In this document: positions 50,479-64,000 of the stretch, piece by piece
Layout: the number at the start of each line of letters is the position of its first letter
Numbering within the stretch: position 1 is the stretch's first letter
Assembly: GCF_047496725.1 (NCBI RefSeq)
Contig: NC_132973.1
Location: forward strand, 3,757,233 to 3,821,232
DNA length: 64,000 nucleotides
DNA from: Anoplolepis gracilipes
Taxonomy: Eukaryota; Arthropoda; Insecta; Hymenoptera; Formicidae
Direction: 5' to 3'
Position numbers and translations under genes: made by a program
The notes under the pieces: model-generated
Told to the model about the DNA's origin: nothing
Seen by the model: the letters and a program-made list of their open reading frames with translations, nothing else
The model's database searches: none

Positions 50479-51478
50479 TTTCTGTTTACCGTCCGGTCTA
50501 AAGTGCAACCACCAATTTGGTGCACCAACTTAAATTGGATATCTTTGAAATGAAATTCTCTTGCATAGATAGACTGCGGACGAAAGTAATAATGCTGCTT
50601 CGAGTGCCATTCCGATGTCAGGCATGACATCACGATTTCGGGCAACATTATTAGATCGGCGATACCGTTAATATGATCACGATGGTGGAGGTCAAATCGC
50701 TGGGAGCGTGGCTACAAGAGATCTCATTAGTAAATTCAATAATGTGCGTAGATTAAAATCGCAATTCGTTTCTACATTCTTCAGATACGGAGTTATTTAA
50801 AGAAGTGCGGATTTAAGGCGCTTTGCAAATGCGAGATTTCGGTCACAGAGCACGCAACAACGATTCTAATCTTCGAAGTGACGTCTGACAAATACGAGAC
50901 TGAACCAAGACGAAGAGAGACATTCCCGAGGAGTGGAGACGATAAGAGGATGGAATAATCTAACCGGTAAAGAAATCGTGACGCGCACCGGAGAGAAAGG
51001 AGGATCCTACAACGGTTAGAGACCTTTAAGATCGCGAGGAGCAAAGGTATACATCTACGTACATAAGCGTACACTTGCGTGCTTGACCTATTGTCCCAAC
51101 TCGGCAAGACCTTACACGGTTCAGGAACACGTGTAACACGGACGGATCAAAACCGTATTAAATCATCGATTTTCCAGCGTATAATCAGCGTTTTACTGGA
51201 TCATATTCTTGAAACCGTATATCAAGAGTTTTTAAAAAAAGGAGGAAACTTTTGCGAAAAAATACGCGACACATTTCTTGTCGAGAGGTTCTATTAAAGT
51301 TTCTCTATCTCTCACACAAATTAAAAATTATAATTAAATTATAATTATAAAAAATTTAATTCTAAATTATATTAAATTATATTAATTAAGTCATGATACT
51401 TTAATCATAATTTTCTCGATTGATTTACTGCATCAGGATTAAAATAAAATTTACAGTAATTAAAATTAAAGAGGATTT

Positions 51479-51481
51479 AAA

Positions 51482-51542
<61 letters not shown>
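51479..51542. repeat. A-run followed by (TA)26
   Basis: Twelve A residues and then about 52 bases of alternating TA, a self-complementary array that could extrude as a cruciform. Confidence 0.93.
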
Positions 51543-51545
<3 letters not shown>

Positions 51546-53552
51546 CTTGACGCGGATCACGTGTACTAGAAAAATAAGATTACACTGGAAATGAAATTAC
51601 AGCTACCGTACTATTGGCACAGAAAGTTAAGACTCTCATTGTATCGTAATAACTACATTTATGTATTTACGACAATGGATACAAGACCATGATAATCGGT
51701 TCATAGTTAACACCCGTAGTTAGGCTTTGGTAGAATGATTGTTCGCGCGTGTCGCCTTGTTAATCGTGAAAACGCGTGCAGACAGTTGCGATAGATAAAA
51801 TCACCCGGCTACTTTCGCCAATCTAACATCGACAAAGCACAGAAATATATATTAGGTGATCTACAATTTTCTTAATATTGCCTGCAACATACCGGTTATC
51901 ACGGTTGCACGAACTAGGTCAATTTGATTGACGGGTAAATTTTCGCGTTGCAACTGCAAGAATTCTTAAAGTGGACATACCACTTAAACCGAAATTCTTA
52001 TCAGATACATTTTATCGTGAAATCTTTTATGTATATATCTTTGATATATATATATTTAGATATTTTCCAATTTTCTTTCAGTTAATTGTCCGCAGTGATT
52101 AAATATAAAATAAAAAACAGAAAATTTAATTAAATTATAATATACATGTTTCATGAAACAAAGAATATAAAATATAATTTAGAAAATGAAATATAATTTA
52201 CATTGAAAGAATATATGTTTAATTAAATTTTAAATAAATATATAATTTTTAATATTAAACAAAATTCAAATTAAATTATAAAATTTGTTAACTATTACGA
52301 TGCTTGTATAATTATTAATTTCTGGCGATTTTAATTTGGCTCGAAAGAGAGGGATGACGGGATTTCAATAGGAAGAGTAGTTAATCGACGATGATTCTCG
52401 CGCCATTAGAAGAGATACCGGAACACGGGTCCGAGACATGAACATTAGACCGCAGAACTTTGCGAAATTTCACGAGAGAGCTGAGACGTGCTTTCAATTA
52501 ACCGTCCGGCCGTCATTATCCTCTGAAAGTGCCCCATCTTCCTGCCTGTTACGTGTGTCGGCGTAGAATTGTAACCCGTCTGAGATCGCCTGCCAAAGAT
52601 CACGGTAATTTGTAATAATTAGAGCCGCTCTTCCCTCCCCTCTGCCTTCCCTCTTCTGTCTCATTCTCCTCTGTGCTTCTCTCCCTCTCTTTTTTACTGC
52701 TCTTCGCTCGTTCCCTTTCTCTCTTTTCTCCATTCTCGTCTCGACGGCTCATACAGTGCCGACACCTTCCTCTCAAGCGTACACTGATATTACCGGTAAG
52801 ATTGTAGGTAAGAAAAAGAGAGTGTACTTAGAGGCTCTATCATTTGTCCGACACGGTACTACGCGTTTGCCCGAACGAGCATTCGACGACCATACGAGAC
52901 GTAAGATGAGAACGAGAAATTCGAAATTTTGTGTCGCAATGAGAAACGGAGCGTTACGAGTATTATCTTCTTTCGCCCGACCCAATGCTAATAGCGGTGA
53001 ACCACAATTCTTAATTAACGATTAGACCGACGCGCGTTTACGAGAGAACACGGTCAAAAATCAGGCAGGAAATGATGTGGCAGTTAATCGTATTGCGTCG
53101 GAGTTAATTTCAGACAATGACGCGACTATTATTTTTACATAAACGTGCAATTAAATCTTTAATTAAATTCTGTTTCCTTCAAAATTAAATTAAAATCAAT
53201 AAACGTATGAAAACAAAAAAAAAAAAAAAACTCCATATATTTACCAAAATGTGAATTACATCGATTGGCTAAAAAAATTTGGCTCTAATAATTCTAACAA
53301 TTCTAATAGTGTATCCATCACAAAGACGCACTTTCGGCTGCTCTGATAATAAATAGATTTACGACGCACTCCATCGTCGACGATGACGACGATGGATTTA
53401 CCCGGTGGACGAATGTCCCGCGGCGTAGAACGCAAGAGAGTGGTCGGACAAATTAAGTGTTGCCCCGACAACGGGGCTGAAACACGCGTCCGCACTAGAA
53501 TTACATTCCCAGATACGGATCTACATGGGATTTGAATAATGTACATAGTTCT

Positions 53553-53586
53553 CCCTCCCCCTCCCCTCCCCCTCCCCCTCCCCCCT
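53553..53586 (-). other. C-rich tract: minus-strand G-quadruplex motif
   Basis: Six runs of three to six C separated by single T residues, so the minus strand has at least four G-runs with one-base loops, a very stable quadruplex pattern. Confidence 0.75.
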
Positions 53587-54175
53587 CTCCTCTCGCCGCT
53601 CTCTATTCCCTTCCTTTGCTTTATCCTCGAGCCAGGAATAACCAGTCCTCGCTAAGCGCACCATCAGGAAAAGAGCCGGGATGCTGCGCGTTCCGGAATA
53701 CCTCTCGGTCGTTTTGGCGCGTCCTCCGCGACCCCGTCTAAACAATTTAAAAGCCGGCGGAGATCGGAGAACGGATAGCGGAGGTAAACGACGATGATCT
53801 CCCGGCAACAATGTGAGAGAAGGAGAGAAAGAGGATAGCCGGAGTAAGAGAGCTTCTTGGAATGATCTTTAATACGTTATACGCTAATGAGGCAACGGTG
53901 TACAGGAAACACGCGGCAAACGTCTCCGGCCGAGGAAGGTTCGTTTGCCTCTCTCGTCGGCGATCATTAATCCTCGGTCTGACCTTCGCGAATTTAAAAC
54001 GGTACACCGGGCCTGGTGTTCGCGCACGAGCTGCATTTTCGTAACGTCTTCATTGTTAACGGTCGAACGACCGCGCTTCGCTCATGACACGGTTTACGAA
54101 ATTTCGGCGGCCGCTGACATCCAATTAACACACCGTGGCGGTCGATGGACCGCCGTGTCGTTGTCATGGTATCGC

Positions 54176-54196
54176 AAAAAAAAAAAAAAAAAAAAA
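54176..54196. repeat. Poly-A run (21)
   Basis: Homopolymer inside a CpG-rich patch. Confidence 0.9.
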
Positions 54197-54983
54197 CAAA
54201 CCGTCGACACCGCAACCGCAAGTCTTGATCTACTAAGGTCATCACTGAAGATCACAACGATAGATTGCTTAATCCAAGAAAAGACATTTCGAAACGTGAG
54301 AGAGAAAGAGAATCTGTCCGGAATAATTATATGGAGATAATGTTAAATCTTAAATTAATTCTTCGTTAGTTTTGGAACATTTCATTTTTATTTAATTAAA
54401 ACATATTTATCGTTAAAGATGAAAGAATTCGCGAGCTCGTATTTAACTCGCATCGATTTTCACGCATTCTAGAATCGAAATTAATAGGGGAAACTCAAAG
54501 TTACCAAAAGTCGACGCTCAAAACATGAAGCAGAAAATCTCGCGTAAAACAGGAATGCGTGTAATTATTGATACTCCGTGTTGGATAAAATTTTATGTAT
54601 TCCAGGAAATTGAGATTGAGAATCCGACTGGAACTGGAAATTTTGCAGAAAGTCGGCAATTCCATCATCGCGCGCAAAATCGCGAGAAGCGAGAAACTGC
54701 ACGCTAATGACAAGGATCCGCGAGCGATTATGCGGGAAACGGAGAATCGATCGGAATGATCATTGGTACGCACAGGTGTGACTCGTGTGCGTTTCCAGAG
54801 GCATACTTATCAACGCGGACTCGGGCTCGCTGATTAGCGCTAGGTGCCGAGAGCACATAAAATTGCCGGGAACAGGATGGCAAAAGGAGCAACCGGCCGT
54901 TTCGTGCTGACCTTGTGTTTCTTACTCGAATGCAGAATTTAACGTTAGACGCGGCTACAACCGAGTAGGGCGACGAGGCAAAT

Positions 54984-54990
<7 letters not shown>

Positions 54991-55016
<26 letters not shown>

Positions 55017-55017
55017 A
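54991..55017. repeat. (GA)13 microsatellite
   Basis: GA repeat preceded by A7. Confidence 0.9.
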
Positions 55018-55236
55018 GGGCAGAAGAGCGAGAAAAAGGGAACGCTGAATGTAGGCGCGGAGCAAGAGAAAGAAAGAGGGGGTTCGACGTGAGAAAATAG
55101 GGGATGGGGCCCTGGCTGTAACATTACAGAGAGAAGCCCGCTGAGTGAGATATTACCGCCGTCATAATCTCTAATAACTACACAGAGCCCTTTATAACGC
55201 TTTCCAGTGCTTCATTGTACCACGGTAGCGAGCACA

Positions 55237-55239
<3 letters not shown>

Positions 55240-55284
<45 letters not shown>
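55240..55284. repeat. (CT)22 microsatellite
   Basis: Uninterrupted CT repeat; a shorter CT-rich tract follows at about 55340-55370. Confidence 0.93.
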
Positions 55285-55288
<4 letters not shown>

Positions 55289-55929
55289 GTCTCGTATAAT
55301 GTAAATGGTTAGGCCCGGGGTCCAAGAAGAAATCCGCGCGCTCTCTCTCTCTCTCTTTCTCTCTCTTTCAAGAGAGGGAGAGAGGTCTAGATCGCGCTGC
55401 GTTACCCGAGAAAAAACAACGGGGTTAGCTGTATCAAAGATGATGTCGAAGAAGAGCGCGGGATGGACGTAAAGGAATAGTGTCGAAATTGGCGTGAAAA
55501 CGATTCGCAAAACGAATCCGTGCACGAGGTAGCCTACTACACGCGCAGGTCTCTCTCACGCCGGAATTTAATTAGCTTCTGATCTGCTCGGTAATGCGCA
55601 CCGGACGTCTGGCCGGTTTCCCTTCGTTTGACGTTCTTTATTGCCGCTCGAACGCGAATCGCCGATAGCCTTCGGTTGTTTTCTCCCAGTCTCTCTTTCT
55701 CTCTCTCGTATACATATATATATATTTGCGCAGGTATTCCATCACGCGTCTGCGGCGCAATTTTATCGCCGTTTAACGCGATGTAATTGAAATTACGAAA
55801 TCTTACGTCTACTTATCTCCGCGCGCAGTGATGAGCGTGTCTTTTGGTTGCCTTCGTGGGAATATAATTCCTATATAAAGTATTAAGCCTTTTTGATTTA
55901 TAGCTGTTATAAGAAAATGAAATGAACAA

Positions 55930-55954
55930 GTATATATATATATATATATATATA
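55930..55954. repeat. (TA)12 microsatellite
   Basis: Alternating TA run in AT-rich DNA. Confidence 0.88.
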
Positions 55955-58900
55955 GTATATTAAAGAGAAGATGATTATAATGAAAAAGCGCTCAAAAAAT
56001 ATTGTGGCAGAAATGATGCATGGACGGTATGGTACGTGGCTTTTTTCTAAAGGTAAAAATATATCTATAAGCTAAAATGCTATGCGGAAAGTAGTTATGA
56101 ATATAGACACTTTCAATCAATTAATCATACATTTTAATGGACTACTTTCTTAAATAAAGGATAGAAAAATCTATTAAAGAAATAGATTTGCAATCTTTCA
56201 ATCTTAAAAAAATATAGATCACGTTAGATGTGTCAAATTTTATTTATTTCTGTATTATTTTTGCAGAAATAAATTTGAGAAACTAGAGATACGGAAAAGT
56301 GATATAAATAAATGAAAATATTATTATTTATTTCGTAATCGTGGATTATAATATATACAATATTTTTCAAAAGTATCATATTTACGATTCATATATGGAA
56401 TTAAACAGAACTTATATCAAAATTTATATAAAAAATAAATATAATATATTCTTTAAAAAATACATTTTTTTTAAAAAACAAAAGTCAGCATATATAAAAT
56501 CGAGAAAATAAACATATGTGTAAATCCATCTGTCCAGCTTTTGCGTTGTCTTTCGCTGTGTCTAAGTGCGCAGAAGGAAAGGGAACGTACGAGAAAAATA
56601 ATCGGCAAGTTCATGTAGTCCATATGTATTGTCGACATTTAATTACCTTTGTATATGCAAGCACTGCGAACTCCTCGCGCGATTTTATTACCTACCGCGA
56701 CTCAGATGCACATCCTGCTACTTCATAGAACACCAGGATGCATCAGCTCCAATAGCGGCAGTAACATTTCCTCCTCTTTTTTTCTCGCCTTTACGTTTCC
56801 GCGTCTACCTTCCTTCGTGCGTTGAAACCGAGTTGGTCCTCAAATAACGCCTCCGGCGTCGTCATGATTGCTATTTACTTTGTTTCTTTTATCAGGGCTC
56901 GTCCGTGTCGTGCGATGAAATTGATATTCCGGGACGTAAAGAGAAAGACGATTTAAATACCGGAAGCGCGCGCGCGCTAGAACTCGCATTGATCGTAGGA
57001 TGATAATACGGAGATTCTGAAATGATATGGACATTATAATTTGTCGACGATTGAGAAAATCGTTGTAACGGCACGTTGAATCGCTCGTAATAAAATAGAT
57101 GTAATTGAAGAGAATAGCTCCAAGCAATTTAAATCTATATATTCGTTGTATCGCACAAAGTAAGATAAATAATATCAGAGTGCGAATTGAATATTACGGT
57201 GATTTATGCTTCTGGAAATTTAAATTTTATATTCCTCTATGTTATATAATACAAATACAATGCATTCTACCTTCTTCATTTTACCCATATTAACGATAGA
57301 CAAGAAAATCGTCTAAACGTGCCTTTTAATTTAAAAATAAGAGCTCCCGTTACATTATAAATATAATCGATAGACTATAAAAGTACTGTTATGATTATTT
57401 CGAAATGCAAAGCTTATTCCACGCAGATAAATATAATTCAAACAAAGAAGGAAATGACAATAAAGAAATATCTATAAAAAATTAGAATCGAAATAGAAAT
57501 AAAACTATTCGATTTAAAAATGCTGAAATTGAGTTTTCAAACTATATTGCATTATTTCTTGATACCATTATTTCCTACTATTATTATACTTATACTTGAT
57601 AATGTATCAATATCAATACAAGATATATGAAAACCGATGATATGTCTGGAGTCTCTTGGATTCACGGTGTTCAGGAAGTAATAACGCGGATATTGAGACA
57701 CGCGCGTTCGCTTCGTCATGGAATGAAACAATCTTGAGACTGGAGCATTATATGAAGCTGATGTGAAAACGATTTGTGAATCGGTCAAATACAATGTCGG
57801 TCACGTCAAAATTTAATTAGCCCCTAATCTATGGTTGCACCGATCGCTGCGTCTCGATGCGATTCGCCCTCCTTCTCGAATTGCAAATTTTTTCCTCTAC
57901 CGCTTCGACATTTCGCATCGTCGATAGGAGCAAATCGGTCATTACGTTAACATTCACTTTGTTCCCTTCATCACACTCGCCTCGAGCGTCCTAAAATTGA
58001 TACTCCGGGCAGACGCGAACTCAAAGACGCCGGTCGTTGACGCGGAGGAACGCACGCGATACAAAGCGTCGATCGCTCAGTTTTGAGAAAATGCCTGAAA
58101 GTGAAAGTTTAAAGCTGTCTTTAATCGAAAATCTTGGAAATCGCCATATTATCGCGAGTACAAGATTCTCCTATAATAAAATATTAATAAAATAATTATT
58201 CTAAAATATCTATTAATAAAATAAATTTTTCTTAACATAAATATAGTATTTTGCTAAAAATAATTTTCTTCCTTTCATCAAATTATTACAGTTTTGTCAA
58301 CCGTACGGAAGGGAGAAATGCACTATATTCAAATATTTTCTGTAAAACTGTAACCGTATACATATTTTGTTTCTTAAAGGGTACATTGTATTTATTCTCA
58401 AACACATAATTCTATTTGCACATATGTATAATTATTTATCGTAAGAAAATAAAATACAACATGTAGAATTAAAATAATGTTGATACACATGAGATTAATG
58501 CAGTGATACGAGGCTCGTGGCATACTTATCAGCGAAGCCGATATGTCTCTCATCAGATCGGTCGGATCCTCGTGACAGAGGTTCAGTGTGTTAGCGGTGC
58601 ATCCACGGCAACGATGTCGGGCCGTTTAACCGACTTACGAAGAAAGCAGCAAGTGTCCCTTGCACCGTGCACGGCTATTCGCTGGAGCCCGCATCCCGCA
58701 TCCCGCATCTCGACCGATGCGCGGCGGCGGCTTACGGATGTAATGATGTTATTTTCTTGTAGCCAGTAACTCCGGTGTCGGCGCAAAAAGAGGGCCCCCA
58801 CGGCAGTTACATGTTTGTATCACTTCGCATACCTGCCTCCCTCGATTTTAACTCTCTCTCCTTTTCACGTACACATTCCGTACTCCCCGATGTAGCCCGG

Positions 58901-59022
58901 TTACCGTAGTTACGCATCTGGATGTCATTTACAATGGGGGCTGTGAAGCGGAGGAAGTTCTGCATTTTTGCACGGGTAAGCTAGATCGAACACAAACGGT
59001 CCGCCACATCGTCGTCGACGAC

Positions 59023-59070
59023 GACAAGACAAGACAAGACAAGACAAGACAAGACAAGACAAGACAAGAC
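59023..59070. repeat. (GACAA)n pentanucleotide array
   Basis: About nine and a half perfect GACAA units, directly after the palindromic GTCGTCGACGAC. In the minus strand it reads as a TTGTC array. Confidence 0.93.
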
Positions 59071-61428
59071 GAGGCAAGACTTGATTACGACGTGCAGTTA
59101 ATACAACGCACCTGCGCCTTTCGCGTCTTTCGCCGCGTCGCGTTGCGTCGGTGTTGCAATTAAAGATGTTTCGGAATGCCGCAAGGCAGAGGCGTCGTTC
59201 CAGAAACGCGTGCAACTAGAAATCGTTGCGACAAACGTTCCCCTAGGCCGTCTTGCATTCCTGAGACGAAGTGGACCTTCGTTCCGACGCGCTAGCCTGG
59301 ATGCCAGCGCTGCTGCGGATACTCGATGTGCACAATGACCCTGAGCGCATTTCTCTTTTAATGGCGAACAACACGTTTAGAACCTTAATAAAATCATGTT
59401 TGAGAGAATGTAATCAAAAAGCCACTATTTTCCAGACAGTTAATTGCATTAAATGTAATTGGAAATATAATATATAATATATAAAATATTCTCTCTCTCT
59501 ATTTCTCGTTTATATTTTTAATCTTTGAGACAGAAAATAAAACGCGATTATAAAATATTAATAGTAATATAATTCAATCAATTTTGCATCTTCAAGTTTT
59601 TATAGAAATGATTTTTGTATATATAAAAAAAAAAAAGTTGCAGATTTCAATCAACTGTTATATCGAATTATTAAACTATCACGTTCGTGTAATTTCAAAC
59701 GCGATATATTGTACGATAATTGCGTAAAAATCAATTAATATCTTCAATGACCTACTTCAATCGTCTTTCTCTTAAAAAGCGGATTCACGAGATATCACGA
59801 GGAGGCGTTTTTCTCAACCGCTGACGCAGCAGTCTGTCGTTAAAAGGAAGTCGGCGATTGGTCAGGGACACCCCGTATGTATATCGATGAGAGAAAAGAT
59901 TTCGATCGGCCGCATTACGCGACATCGGCTACTCGAGGTCGTGGAAAAAAGCGTCGCGCATTTCACATACACACGCACGCGATCTCTTTGTCGCTCTTCC
60001 TCCGGCGATGTAAATTCATGTCGGTGCATTAATTTAATTTCCATAAGAATAATTTCGCGGCGCATAATGAGCGTCACGCTCAACAGCGTCCGGTTGTGAC
60101 TCCGTTATTAAATCCACGATAGAAAGTGAAACGATAAAGAAATACCGGTCCACCGGTCTGCGGCACGTCGTTCGCGGTTAATGTTTCTTACGCTAGGGAT
60201 TAGAGATACTGGAGCATGTCCTGCGGGCTTATTCTGTAAATTTTTCATATACATATTCGTTGCAGTTGTAACTAAAAATGAGAAATCTTTAAGGGCTAGT
60301 TGCTTAAGAACCAGACGCCGATTAACCTCAATTGATGATTGATATAATTTTCTACTTTATTTTTTTTTTTGCTGTTTTTTTTTTTTTTTTTTTAAGAAAT
60401 TATCCTAAACTGTAACAAAATTGATCCGCTGAATTATAGTCTCATAAATAATTTTCAAACAACATCGATGAAGCTGCCGCCAAGCGGAATTTAATTTTCT
60501 CGCTTGCATGCGTACTACGTAGTAACGCCAAGACGTGAAAAACTATCGAACTTCTGGTGTACATGGTTTAGTATAATGATTATACTGGAGGCGGCAGAAC
60601 GCACCGCGGGCTACAATCGTCTGGCGCATAATTTTGAGCGCGCTTTTTGCGCCCAACTCGACTGTAATTTATTCGCTCGATATATTCAAAGTTGGAGAAG
60701 TACATATCGATTTTCATATGCTCCACTAGAGGCGTGCGATAGTTCACGCGTTCCTCGCGCGCGTTATTATATGTATTATTATTTACATGTCTGTGCGTTC
60801 AAGAAATAACGAGAGAAACGGTTACGGCAAATGCATGTGTGAGTGATTTACAAAACGGCATAAATATGATTGCGAAAATAAAAAGGCAGATAAGAGTAAT
60901 TTGATTTTCACAACGTCATTCATAAATCAATTTATGATTAATTGTATATACATATATTTAATGTATATATGTGATTTAATAGACCTATATACATCTTAAC
61001 AAAATATTCTTTACCATTGAGATTTAAAAATAGAATTTGTACTTTTATAACGTTAAAATATTAGAGGTACTTCGATTTTTCGTTTTTATAAGTACAGTAA
61101 CGGCATAAATCGACATTCGATGATCACGAAACAAGTTGGTTGAAAAAAAAACAGACTATCCTTGCAACGATGAATCGTGGTTGGAGGTCTCCGGATTTTT
61201 GTCTCGAGACTCGTCGACAAGACTTACAACGGCAAGTCGCGTAAGAGAATCGAACGGTAACGTTGGCAGGAAGGACCCGTTTCGCGGATACGGAGTTGCT
61301 GTGCAACGGGGGTAGGAGAGAAATCGGCGGGGAAAAAAGACGTGTATCTTCCAAGTCCGATCGCGAGTACCGATGTTCCTCTTACCTTGCCGCGAGGCAC
61401 ACTCGAATCTATAAGCGCCGAGAGAGTT

Positions 61429-61497
<69 letters not shown>

Positions 61498-61500
61498 CTC
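61429..61500. repeat. (CT)n microsatellite, about 70 bases
   Basis: Nearly pure CT repeat, with one CC near its start and one CG near its end. Open frames through it are low-complexity artefacts. Confidence 0.93.
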
Positions 61501-63494
61501 GGTATCGGGGATATAACGGTGATTGCACGAACTCACGATTTCCATATTTCACCGGCGAGTCAATGTATCCGAGTGTTTGATTTACGTAGTCCCGCGACCG
61601 CGTGATCGATGAATCTTTTCCCCGGCGATTAAACGTAAATTACGCCGGCTACGAAATCGTTATTGGGTCCGACGATCGATTCCGCGCGAGAATTAATTTA
61701 CCCGACTGACGGGAGGGAGAAACAGGGGAAGACAGAGATCGGTTTGATCGCGGAGAATGTCGGACGTTGCGAGTTCGAACTATCGCTCGAGATAATAATC
61801 GACCGATCTCGCGAAGAAAATTTTATAATTTAATTACGAAAATTTACTAATCCTTTTTTTTTAGCTTAAGCTTTTTAAAATGCTCTTAATACGCGAACAA
61901 CTTATTTCTTTGATTTTCGTGATATATACATACATATTTATCGTACATATATTAATATGAAATAATTATTTTAATTAAAATTAAATATTATATTAGAAAA
62001 GATTACATGAAATTGTAAGGCTATATTTCTTTTCTGTCAAAATTATAATTATCTATAGATGCTTTATCATGTTTTTAATAGAGAGAACACTATTTCAGAG
62101 AAGATCTTCTCGAGACTACGATCTAGAGAGAGATCAACAGAAAAAAAAAATAAAGAAAAATAGCGACGATTGGACTCCCTAAGATCTGCGAGAGTGTCAC
62201 GAATTGAGATATAAAACAGGGCCGGTCAGGGGAATCGGGTCGAGAACTATCCGCGATAAATGACCGAGCGTAATTCACGGACACCGGTTGCGACGAGAAC
62301 GCGTGATTGATGACGGAAACGTAAGCAGATACACGGCCGTTTCGCCTCGGCCAAAGACTTAATGGATTTTTCAGACGAGTCCCAAAGACGTGAAGGGAAA
62401 AAGAGGGGAGGGAGAGGCAAAGGGAGAAGCAATTTATCGAGCGTTTCCCCTCCCCCCTTCCCCCTCAAATCTTTCCTCCTCTACTCTTTCTCTCTTTCTT
62501 TTTCGCGGAACAAATAGCTATCCGATTTTAGGTCTGGTCGATAATTTCTCGCGGTGTGGGCGATACGCCTGCTTCCTGCCGTTTCTGAGATGTGCTGCGC
62601 GAAACTTTTTTTTGGGTCCGCACGCGATATAGAATCCAAGGATCAGCCTGCCCGAATTTGGTTTTCGCCGTAGATACTCGTAAATTCGCAGCCCTTACTC
62701 ATAAATTTTCTGCCGTAGCCGCGCCGGATTACTATTTATGTGGCGCGTGACTAAAACGATTCCGCTGATACATAAAGTCCAGTCTCGCATCGGTCATCTT
62801 AATTTTTCTTTCTCATGTCTGCGTCATGAGTGAACGCTTTCGAGTCACGTAAAGGCTTCGATAAACGCGATGACGACGTGAAAAAAAAAAATCTTATTTA
62901 ATAATTAAGAGCTGATGTAATTCCATATAAAACTTTGTCCTTTATATAGTGATTTATTTTCATGCCACCCAAGAAGCAACGATTAATATTCGTGCACAAG
63001 GACGTGTTTTGTTCTTGTTACATTGTTCCTTGCGATATAAAAACATTTGCGAGTCACGTAAGGAGTATTCAACTTGAGACTGCATTGAAAAGTCTTTCTT
63101 AAAAATTACGAAATGTTGCCATTCTTCGTGTGTGAAACTAGACAATACTACCTGTTCGTGATATCATGATTTATTTCCGCTCAAGATCCAAATAATAGTA
63201 TCGCGATCTAAGATTCAGGCGATAAAACGCAGCTTTATACAGTGTAATACGCTTTCACGCAATATGAGGGATTTGATGCAAATATAATTATCATGTAATC
63301 GTGACGTTTGAGAGACACCAGAAAATAAGAAAATTGCTGTTGGCAAATCGCCAGATAGTTTAAGTTTGAATAAATTTTCGAACGCATTTTTAAAAAATCC
63401 CGACACACTGAGACATACTTATTAGTTTCTATTCTAAAATTTCGTATGTTACAAATTTCTTTGATATCTATACTATTTATATATAATTTGTCAC

Positions 63495-63513
63495 AAAAAA
63501 AAAAAAAAAAAAA
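63495..63513. repeat. Poly-A run (19)
   Basis: Homopolymer in AT-rich DNA. Confidence 0.9.
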
Positions 63514-64000
63514 TCAGTTGCTTGAGAGACGATAATCTATAGAATTTTAATTTTTTCCTTAAATGTTTGTTTATTTGTTTTATTTATTTTACATTACTTT
63601 TTTCCCATTTGCTTCCTACATTTATTTTGATTATATTTGATTTCGAAACGTATAATCATTTCTTATTTTACTTTTTTTCTTGGCTGTGTTTCTCGTATCT
63701 GCTATCCGCACGTGACTTGATCGGAGAAAGTATACCGGTAATCACACTCGCTCGCACGTGTATAACACACATCTGCATTTACCTACAGGAACTCATTGAC
63801 TTTTTTGTTTGTTTATTTTTGCCTCTTTTTCTAGTCGCAAAGTGTCAAGCATAATTACTAAGACTATTAAATTATTAATTGCGAGAAATCGCGACATAAT
63901 AACTTTCACGTTTTTTTTTTTTATAACATAAGGCAAGAGTCTACCAGCTTATCAAAATTGTCTTACATTTTGCATCTTTGCATATCTAATAATTTAATAC

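Larger units (their letters stand above)
47057..55239. other. No gene recognised
   Basis: AT-rich blocks at 47060-47860, 49250-49560 and 51300-52330; CpG-rich patches at 47870-48400, 48740-49230, 52320-53080 and 53380-54200. Open frames are under 135 codons, low complexity or unrecognised. Confidence 0.5.
55285..64000. other. No gene recognised to the right end
   Basis: CpG-rich patches at 55500-55680, 57650-58140, 58500-59340, 59760-60240, 61100-61800 and 62150-62880 alternate with AT-rich DNA. A run of GGGACACCCCGTATGTAT near 59866 resembles ends of some insect transposons, but no partner end was found. Confidence 0.5.

Noticed and set aside
51079..51297. 72-codon frame that looks fairly protein-like
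   Set aside because: No motif or homologue recognised and no splice or promoter context; may be chance.
52756..53025. Possible short exon ending at ACCG/GTAAGA (about 52757-52794) and an 89-codon frame
   Set aside because: The donor is good and a pyrimidine-rich acceptor precedes it, but the 39-base piece has no recognisable product and no partner exons.
59866..59883. GGGACACCCCGTATGTAT, similar to some insect transposon ends
   Set aside because: No inverted partner or target duplication could be located nearby.
61156..61605. Frames of Arg-Glu or Ser-Leu repeats
   Set aside because: Translations of the (CT)n microsatellite at 61429-61500.

Overview
The window looks like a gene-poor stretch of an insect nuclear genome, most likely from an ant or another hymenopteran. 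The reasons are: three tandem cytochrome P450 copies of CYP9 type (animal CYP3 clan), AT-rich DNA broken by short CpG-rich patches, and very many dinucleotide microsatellites. No bacterial operons, CRISPR arrays, rRNA or recognisable tRNA genes are visible. The species assignment is inference from remembered family resemblance and composition.

The only protein-coding genes I can support lie at 18.7-31.3 kb, all on the minus strand. Two are intact, intron-free CYP9 genes (507 and 506 codons from the preferred start, about 88% identical by hand alignment). They sit inside a duplicated block (about 18002-20766 and 26048-29010) that carries both 5' and 3' flanks. The third (29699-31250) is a decayed relative with several frameshifts and stops and a damaged heme-binding loop. 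Between the two intact copies lie about 5.3 kb of unrelated AT-rich DNA and a three-copy 204-bp tandem repeat. The 3' flank of the second copy has an extra 352-bp internal duplication. The intact products should be microsomal monooxygenases anchored in the ER and fed electrons by P450 reductase, with likely roles in xenobiotic or endogenous lipid oxidation.

Left of the cluster (1-18.0 kb) is noncoding DNA with alternating AT-rich and CpG-rich patches. It holds a non-autonomous DNA transposon-like element with long terminal inverted repeats (12369-12925), very long (AC)n and (TC)n arrays, a polypurine GA tract, hairpin-bearing repeats and two G-quadruplex motifs. Right of the cluster (31.3-64 kb) there is again no gene I can support. 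It holds microsatellites, CpG-rich patches, a C-rich quadruplex motif, a pentanucleotide array and one possible 33-nt microexon. It may be intergenic or intron of a large gene; the sequence alone does not decide.

The most interesting signal is in the P450 pair. The non-coding 5' flank of the two copies differs at only about 2% of positions, yet in the 5' half of the coding region amino-acid-changing differences outnumber silent ones by roughly 4:1. That is compatible with rapid functional divergence after a recent duplication. One 149-bp tract inside the genes is identical, as gene conversion or strong constraint would leave.
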